Positions 56,716 through 64,000 of a DNA stretch of 64,000 nucleotides are shown one piece after another. Made by a program: the position numbers and the translations under genes. The stretch is from Paramacrobiotus metropolitanus. Lineage: Eukaryota; Tardigrada; Eutardigrada; Parachela; Macrobiotidae. The stretch is from assembly GCF_019649055.1 (NCBI RefSeq), contig NW_026570341.1:62001-126000 (forward strand), given 5' to 3'. The notes under the pieces are model-generated. The model saw only the letters and a program-made list of their open reading frames with translations, was not told the DNA's origin and ran no database searches. Each line of letters opens with the position of its first letter. Position 1 is the first letter of the stretch.

Positions 56716-56800
56716 TCCATATTGGCGTCGCGCCAATTTGGTCCGCGACGAGACAGTGACAGTGAATTATAAGTTTGGTACAGATTTTGCCACTTCTGAG

Positions 56801-58845
56801 ATGTTAAGCGCTTATTTAATGGAGAACGCGAAGACGTCCGCTGTTGTCTTGGAGGTCCCTGGAGAGGATGGAGTACACGAGTGCGGCAGAGCCATCGCCG
56901 TTTCGCAGAGCGGAGTGTTTGTGGATTTTCAGTGCGAAGGCCGGCGGAGGGAATTGGTTCCTTTGGAAAGGGCTCTCTTGTCTCCCGTGGCAGCGGCCGA
57001 TGATCAGCGGTGGATACGGTCGGCATCAGGTAATCTAAGACGTTCACGTTTCACATGAACAGTTACGTTTCTTCGTAATGTTGCGGCGCTCACAGTGCAT
57101 ATCAGGTACATTTTCACTTCGTGTAATCTGAATATAAGAATCCGATTTATTTATATTGCGAGCACCAAACTGTAAAGAGTTTAAGGTCAGCGCGATGCAG
57201 CGTTGGTGTGAAAGTGCAAACGTTGGGTGAAGTGGAAAGTGCCAGTGAAATAAGGGCGCGCATTACTTGCGTGCGTTTTCTTGCGTGCATTGCGGTGAAC
57301 TGGTTGCAGGGACTGGTGGTCCCGTGGAGGCGCTGATGCAGTTAAGTCCCGCGGACCCGTGGAAATGGGAGAAAGTAACGGTCGTCCGTTGCAGACCGGA
57401 CGCTGCCGTCGTCCACGTATCCAGCACCGCTGAAGAAATGTTAGTCCGAAAGGACTATCTGAGACGCCCGTTCGATAATATCCGGGAACTGCAGGTTTCG
57501 CGAGCGTTGGCGTCTAAGGAGGACCTGGATCGTTACATAGAAGAATCGACAGTGTTATATGTAAGAAATTTTAGAAACTAAAACTATATGCTGTGTTCAG
57601 TGTGTGTGTGTATATAGATATAGACCAAATATTATTAAAAATATTATTAGTTTAGACCAAATATCATCAGAAGCCAAATTCCTTATTGCAGGATGAAACA
57701 GTCCTCAGGTCTCCGGTATCCAAGAATGCGAGCGGATCCGCCACTGGGACGCCGACTATGAAGCGGGGGCGCGGGAACGCAGTGGCATTGTACGTCCCCG
57801 TGATTAAGCGCCAGAAGTCACAAGGGGGATACATCGACCCTATGGCGACAGCACCGCTGGAACCGCGAGCGCCGGTCCTTGACCTGGAAGTTGCACTCCG
57901 CTTCCTGCCCGTAGAGATTTTGACGGAGACCTTCCAGTACCTGCACACAATTGATAAAACCCGTCTTCGATCGGTTTGTGCCGGTTGGAACCGCATCCTC
58001 ACATCGGCCGCCGTCCAGCGCCAACTGCACATTCAAGTGCCTTCCACGTGCAGACTCGGTCCGACCAGTCAATTCGTGGATTATGTGGTGGTCACGGGAT
58101 CGTCTGCTTGCCTTGACCTGCTCCCATGGGCCGTGAGCAGCCAGTCCTTCTTACATAACATCGTGCAGTCCGCGGAGCCGGTGTTGGTGCTCCAGGATTT
58201 GAATTGTTGCCTTAGACCGGCTGTCCGCGATGATTATATTCTCGTCCTTTACAAGGTTTTTGGCTCGTTGGCGGCGATTTGTCGCACGCTGATTGTGAAG
58301 AACTTTAAGTGTGACATACGCAGTTCGCCGAAGGACGGCTTTTTATCGATCACGATCCGCATCCCGTTCGGACGGATGCGCAACGACCGGCGTCTGACTG
58401 TCGCCGACTGGTGGGACATGATTGAACAAGGCTGTCCGCTGCTGGATGAGCAACAACGGAGCCGTGTGCTCGCCGGCACCAAGGGCTTGGCGCACGCTGT
58501 GTGTTTGAAAGACGTAAGGGCATTGCTTTATTCGTAATATTCAGAGAGTGCAGAGATCGTTGTGACAGCCGTTCCATTGCTATTATAAGGAATTTAAGAG
58601 TTCTCTTCAACATAATCAGCGGTTTACGCACAGTTGAGTTTACCGGGCTTAACGCTTTACAGATTATCAAGCACCGGCAAGATAATCATCCGCGAACATC
58701 TACGGTCTACTTGGAGCCGGGCTCTGCCCGGGTTCCACTCGCAGCTATGAAGGTCGAACGTTGCTCCAGGATGGCGCAGTATCTGATGTATTGTGTTGTG
58801 TCTAGCACGAAATTCGACGTCGAAGTGGCCTGGCCCACTTCTTAG
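56801..58845 (+). CDS. Divergent F-box-family protein, about 494 aa, four exons
   Basis: Exons 56801-57029, 57310-57560, 57692-58513 and 58663-58845 are joined in phases 1, 0 and 0. The N-terminal module is split by an extra intron: GVFVDFQCEGRRRELVPLER in exon 1, then GPVEALMQLSPADPWKWEKV in exon 2. Exon 3 has a basic linker (TMKRGRGNAVALYVPVIKRQ) and the F-box (LRFLPVEILTETFQYLHTID, CAGWNRIL). The remainder aligns only loosely with the cluster members. The last exon still shows the family end (QDNHPRTSTVYLEPG...MKVERCSRMAQYL). ATG 56801 is the first after the minisatellite; ATG 56819 is an alternative. No breaks. It may be an older, single-copy relative of the left cluster. Confidence 0.75.
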
Positions 58846-59427
58846 CGACAGTTTTCGAAGTTCTTAATACTGTGAAGCGAGGTTCTTCTTTTCGAGGTTC
58901 TTAATAGAAATAATCAAGTTGTGTTACGTCAACGCTTGTATCTCAGATTTGCTGCAACGAGGTTATTACGTCTGTACTTATAAAACATTACTGTACATCC
59001 TTCTCAACTCTTTAGCATATGAAACTGGTGTTGCACCCGGCACCGCCTGATTGTCTATTAAAACGCCTCTTGCTGATTGTCTATTAAAACACAGATGCAT
59101 GTAAAAGTATGCAGAACGTACAAGATGATGATGACAACAACCAACGATCGTACACCGAAAAGTTTATTGACCAGTAACATCAATCGAACGACGCAACTAC
59201 AAAAGACAATGTACAAGATCACTCTGCGGACTGATTAGCAGCATCAAGCTCTAAACAGAGTGAAGGGAAAAGTCATTTCGGAGCCTCCCTTCGTGTGGCT
59301 TAATGTGCAGTTAAGAACAACTCAAAGACGTGGCGACGAAGATAGTGGAAAGCGACAGCAATATGTACGATAATTATTATAATGACGTGTCAGTCCCGAA
59401 TACCGAGCACGCGCCCCAACCAAAAGG
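58846..59427. other. Tail-to-tail gap between two F-box-family genes
   Basis: The plus-strand gene ends at 58845 and the minus-strand gene at 59428. The gap contains a short repeat of TGATTGTCTATTAAAAC (two copies near 59048-59092) and no gene. Confidence 0.5.
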
Positions 59428-61299
59428 TCACGACTGCACGCCTACGAAGCCTGACGGCGTGGACGTCATTGTTTGCAGGCGGACGAGCAGGAGCCGGGTG
59501 AAGCGCGACAGCTTCTCCAACTGCATACCTCGAAGACCGTCCACGCACCACTGCTTCCCGCGGTAATCCGAGGGACGCGGATCGGCCGACTGCAGCGCGC
59601 ATAACATCTGCAACCCAACCGTTGGGTAGTACCATCTTTTCGCTGCTAGCCAACGAAGGTGATTGTGAAGCATACCTTGCAGACGACTTGCTCGAGTTCT
59701 TGCTCGTGCTTCAACCGCTCCATTAGCTCCTGCAGCTTTCGTTCATTGGCCACCGGCAGGAATGCGTCCAGCGCCTCCCACAACGCGCAGCCGAAATCCG
59801 CATTAATCGGCAGCCGCGTTGTACGGATCTTCACCGAGACACTGATTTCCTCCACTTGTTCGAGAAAGTAGTACGCGCCGACCATGTGCACACGGCAGCG
59901 GGTCAGGAGAAGGGTGTTGCACGGCAAACGACTGCAGACGGCGATCAAATCCGACAGCTGGGGCAAATCCCAGTTCACGTCCGTCTTGACCGACGAGGCA
60001 TCCGCTTGGTGCAGCACACATTCAGTTACGCGAGCACCGTCGAGAGCGGAATGGATCAGCACGTCGAAACTGAAGTTGTCCAGATGCAGACTGCGCAGGC
60101 GGATGCCGGTTCGCTGCTGCGCCACGTAATTGATCATGACGCACAACTGCATCAAGTCCTCGATGGAGGCGCTCCTCGTCGGCATGTTCCTTACGCCGGT
60201 ATGCGTCATCCCAATGTGCTGCGTACCCCGCTGCAAACGCTTATAAACCGTCGCCATTGGCAGAAAGCGGTGGAATCGCCACAGGGAGCCTGTGTACTCC
60301 TCCAAGGAAATGGTGATGCGCCCGCTCAGCACTGGCTCATACAGCATCGTGTTCCATGCTGCGCAGACCGCGCGCAGCCCCATCTGCGTCACGGTGACTA
60401 GGTGCGAGAACACTTCCATGAATAATTCCCCCGGAAGCGCCATCTGGTCGTGTGCTGTCGGGACCTCGTGCGTTAGCTTTGACACGCTGACCATCTCCTC
60501 GTCAAAACTCGCGACGGCCGCCTGCAATCCGTGCAAAACTCGTAACCAGATCGTTTTCACACTCAAAGTGATCGTGATGCCTCACCAGAACACGCCGCGT
60601 CCAGGAATCGTCTCGTCGGGAGTGACTCGGTCGACAAATGTACACCACTCGGCCGTCGACGACATCCACGACGGCAACCGTGCAGTCCAGCGCATCCAGT
60701 TCAGACCCGGTCAACCGCTTCATGAGCGCCTCGATTTCTTCCGTAGACAGGGAGCGAAATACGTCGTCCAGCTGCAGAGTCTGCTTGACGAAGGTGCCTG
60801 GGCCAACATGATCCAGCACTGTGTGGTAATCCGAGGCATCTTCGGTTCCCGTCGTACGTTTACGCTGAAGGTGAGCCAGCCGCAGCAGATTCAGCTCCGT
60901 TTGCACTGTCCAGCGGATCCGTTCGCTGGGAACGAAATCCGTGCAATCTTCTCCGCTGCACGGACGCCGCCATTTAACCACGATCCCGTGTTCCATCCCG
61001 TGTCCGAAACGGACTGCTTGACCAGAAATCCAAATCCACGGGCCCAGCTTTGTCTCCTCCACCAGCACTTCCACGGGAATGTTCGAGGATTGTTTCGAGC
61101 AAATACGAGCCAGGTCCGCTTCGCTCGTCTTGCTGAGCACGAACAGACGGTCGAACGGGACGAATTCACGGCGTCGGTCGGGGCAGAGCAGATCCACGAA
61201 GAGTCCGTCTTCAGCCGCGTCCACCACACGCGCGTACCGCATCATCCCGTCGTCGAAAAGAACTTTAACGGCGTTCTCGCGGTGCATTCCGCTCGGCAT
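59428..61299 (-). CDS. Intact F-box-family protein, 579 aa, three exons
   Basis: Exons 61299-60586, 60521-59676 and 59607-59428 have donors GTGAGG and GTATGC, all phase 0. Residues 1-238 are the N-terminal module (MHRENAVKVLFDDGMMRYAR, LCPDRRREFVPFD, VEVLVEETKLGPWIW, TDFVPSERIR) with a longer charged loop (LQRKRTTGTEDASDY) than in the left cluster. The second exon is 846 nt, the same as in the copy at 8967, and carries MALPGELFMEVFSHLVTVTQ, TGIRLRSLHLDNFSFDVLI and FGCALWEALDAFLPV. The last exon reads MLCALQSADPRPSDYRGKQW and ends FVGVQS. No breaks are seen. Likely a ubiquitin-ligase substrate receptor, inferred from the F-box. Confidence 0.85.
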
Positions 61300-62748
61300 G
61301 CTCGAAGATGTATCGGGACTAAGAAAAGGAAAACGCGCTTCCGCTGATGCGCAATGCACCACCGCGTACAAAGCAGGATGCGGCCCAATAAACGCTTACC
61401 TTCTAAAACTAAATTGCAGAGCGAAATTGAGGTACATTCAGTATAAGATACGCTTGAGAAACGTTCAATATAAAGCACATTTTAATAATAAATTGAATAA
61501 GAGAATATTAAACCGGAACTGTATCGTAAAATACCAACACTGTTGTTATCGGTTATCAACTTTGTATTTACGTACCATGGAATAAGAGCTTCTTAATGTG
61601 CGGAATTACTTTAGAAAAATTCAAAAAATTATTTGCTTCGCACACTGCCTCGCAAAGTTTTGCAGGCATTGCTCGAACGCAGTCTGTGGCAGGAAATATC
61701 CAGTTTAAGGCGGAGTTGAAAAAATGGACTGGACGGCTTTTTAGACGGTTCTACCGGCTGACAAACGGAAGAGAGACGCTCGCTAACAAATTTATTGCCG
61801 GAGACGTCATTCCACACCCTGATGTACGTACAACGTGAAAGAGCTTTCAGACATCATCAAGTGGGGGTTTCTGAATTACGTAAGCAGCAAGGCGAATAAC
61901 TGGTCTGCCGTACGGTGGCCTTCACCAGCGCAACTGCGCTGGCATAGTAATCTGGCCTGCTACCTTTCGGTCGCAAATCATCCAGTTTAATTGGCCAAAA
62001 ACGGGTACTGGCGTCCCCGTTTTGTATCTGTACGTACGTACTACATACGTTGTTGTAGTTGCGTTGTACGAGTGCAAGACCGTCGAGACCGATGCAAGAC
62101 TGGACGCTTTCCAAGCTTGACAATCGAAAAACGCGGGGGTATATACTTCCCCGGCACACTTCTGCGTTTCTTTCGGGCAGATTTGTTTGTGTATTATGAT
62201 CGATGCAATCAATCACGTGACAGCTACAAATTGGACTAGGTAACCAGCATTAACGGAATACGCTTTTCTGAAAGAACCAGCATCCAATAAACGTGTCTCA
62301 ATTAACATGAGACGAGGTCGCGCATAATCTTCAAACACAAACTTCAACGTATCATTACACCTCAGGATGCAGCACTTTTGTGTAATATAAAGTTAGTGGC
62401 GATCACTCCGTTCATGACCGTTCGGGACCTTTTGAGCTGGAACCTTCCACTGTGGCAGCAGCAAACCTGAACGTAAAGGTCACGCGGATTGTGCAGCGCG
62501 CGCTGCACCGCGACCGAGTTACGCGAATTACGCTGGCGCATTCTGCTGTATTATTAATTTTGACCTTTTTGCCGCTTCTTATCAATTCGATGCCCAGCCG
62601 AAGTAAGCACCGTATTGGCACCACCCTTTCACGGGTTTCATGGTATATGTTAAGGATAACATATGAATACTTTACATATGTACAGTATAAATATACACGA
62701 TTAGCATGCAAAATATGCATACAGTACATGTATGGCATTGTATGCGTA
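61300..62748. other. Gap upstream of the minus-strand F-box gene
   Basis: The first few hundred bases should contain the promoter of the gene starting at 61299. A plus-strand frame at 61596-61838 (MCGITLEKFKKLFASHTASQ) could be a small exon, but has no recognisable motif or confirmed splice partner. Nothing else is supported. Confidence 0.35.
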
Positions 62749-62865
62749 CAAGCCTGTCCGGAGTTAGAGCACGATACAGAACAGCGAACAATGTAAATTC
62801 ATTAGTTGCATGAGTTCATGATGCATTAGCTGTACCTTCAGGTGCTCTAACTCCGGACCGGCTTG
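62749..62865. mobile_element. TA-flanked MITE, copy 3 (short)
   Basis: Ends CAAGCCTGTCCGGAGTTAGA and its near-mirror TCTAACTCCGGACCGGCTTG, with TA on both sides. At 117 bp it is a shortened relative of the copies at 10975 and 41519. Confidence 0.65.
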
Positions 62866-63099
62866 TACATTGAACAGATGCATGCGTAACTAGAACTATA
62901 AAAGTGAAAAACGCACTTGCCGGAATGTACGAATTCTGCAGCATAATTGATAATTATTATTTAGGATGCCTGAAGTAAAACACTATGGGAAAAACGTACT
63001 GTAGCTTTTGTAAGCAAACATCACCTGTTATTCTGCACGAAGTGGGGTGCATAAATGTTTACTGTCTTGTGAGTCTTGCTTATAAGGGATGTGACCCGT

Positions 63100-63990
63100 A
63101 CATGGAGCCAAATTCGTGTACATACACGAAATCTTTCACTTTCGCTGACATAGAAACACTTTTTGCGTCGTTTTATTGTGCATGTTGTAGCCAAATGATT
63201 TATGCACGTTGGTGTGAAAACCGTTTATGCGCAACATCCGGTTATGGAGTTATGGATAAAAAAGGTTCCAGAAAGTTTAAACGCAAGAAGGTGCACCTAC
63301 AGTCTCATCATGGACCGCCTTCAGCGGTTGCACAAAACTGAACGTCCGCATAATGATCGCTTGGACACGAAACCAGGTTTCCATCGTGGTTTTCAAATTT
63401 TCAAATTTATGTCAAAATGTCAAGACTTCCGGTTCTGTGTTAAAAACATTCTTGTGCTTCTTGCAGTTTGGTGCACAATTTGCAGGAGATTGGTTCATAA
63501 TGAGACTGTTGGTATGCCTTTTTGCGTTAAAACTTTCCGAACTTCTGATTTCCCAACCGGATGTTGCGCGTACAAGCAGTTTTCACATCAAACCTAGATA
63601 AATCATTTGGCGTTGCAAAAAAGTGTTTGGGAGTGCGCGAAAGTGAAAAATTTTGGTGTATACACACGAATTTGGCGTCATGTATCGCATCACTTTCCAT
63701 AATGCGATAATTGCGGTTATCCGTTTTAAGGGAAGTCAGCCGGTACATGGTACCAAAGTCGTGTACATGCACCAAATCCTTCACTTTCGGGCACTCCCAA
63801 ACCTTTTTTCTCTTGTTTTATGACATTCTGTAGCCAGATAATTTGTACACACAGGCGTGAAATCCGTTTGTGCGCGCCACATCCGGTTCGCGAGTTATGG
63901 CTGTTAGAAAATTCTAAAAAGTTTAAATGCGTTCAGGTGTATCAAAAGTCTCATTACGGACTGATATCTTTCGGATTTTGCTAGAAATGC
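63100..63990. repeat. Diverged direct repeat containing a 190-bp palindrome
   Basis: The sequence near 63100-63330 (CGTGTACATACACGAAATC ... ATCCGGTTATGGAGTTATGG) recurs near 63760-63985 (CGTGTACATGCACCAAATCC ... ATCCGGTTCGCGAGTTATGG). Between them, 63616-63668 and 63755-63808 are inverted copies (TTTGGGAGTGCGCGAAAGTG versus CACTTTCGGGCACTCCCAAA). The open frame at 62985-63341 crosses this repeat and is probably not a gene. Confidence 0.55.
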
Positions 63991-64000
63991 ACATAACCAC

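Noticed and set aside
62985-63341. Cysteine-rich 118-codon frame (MGKTYCSFCKQTSPVILHE) as a zinc-finger gene
   Set aside because: It crosses a diverged direct repeat that recurs at 63760-63985 without an open frame, and the Cys spacing fits no known finger.

Overview
The window is animal nuclear DNA. Genes are split by mostly short GT-AG introns whose phases agree, there is a cluster of fast-evolving F-box paralogues, and the mobile DNA is typical of small invertebrates (Polinton/adintovirus-like, PIF/Harbinger, Ty3/gypsy, a non-LTR fragment, many palindromic MITE-like insertions). My best guess is a tardigrade, because the F-box family recalls Hypsibius-like sequences, but that is from memory and low confidence. 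I saw no rRNA, tRNA or CRISPR array.

0-22 kb: about ten members of one F-box family in both orientations. The intact plan is three coding exons: an N-terminal module with an RRREF-APFG motif, a central exon with an F-box (ALPxELWQEVFSHL) and a downstream region, and a ~49-residue last exon (LCALQSADPRPS...YRGKKWC). Two copies here are intact on paper (8967-10746 and 12261-14100, both 544 aa). Others are frameshifted, truncated, rearranged head-to-head, or joined to a reverse-transcriptase fragment. Two more intact members lie at 56.8-61.3 kb.

24-33.4 kb: a decayed Polinton/adintovirus-like element. On the minus strand it carries a PC4-like protein, a two-repeat TBP-like protein, an FtsK/HerA-type packaging ATPase, three small virion-type proteins and a major-capsid fragment. 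On the plus strand it carries an ADP-ribosylglycohydrolase-BIR fusion. A 3.2-kb PIF/Harbinger transposon (26330-29555) with both of its genes sits inside the ATPase gene. DNA polymerase, integrase and protease were not found.

33.6-36.6 kb: a broken Ty3/gypsy retrotransposon. 39-55.5 kb: two divergent multi-exon genes. On the minus strand is a cysteine-rich gene resembling KDZ-type transposase proteins (39.2-42.8 kb). On the plus strand is a 12-exon gene for a P-loop NTPase with a basic nuclear-type segment and a C-terminal PHD finger (43.6-55.5 kb). All its exon phases agree, with one internal TAG.

Scattered through the window are long palindromic insertions whose arms are degenerate minisatellites (14.5-15.3, 36.9-37.8 and 52.7-53.8 kb; the last is flanked by an 8-bp direct repeat), and small TA-flanked MITE families. 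The ARH-BIR, TBP-like and PC4-like cargo of the virus-like element and the P-loop/PHD gene are the parts most worth follow-up.
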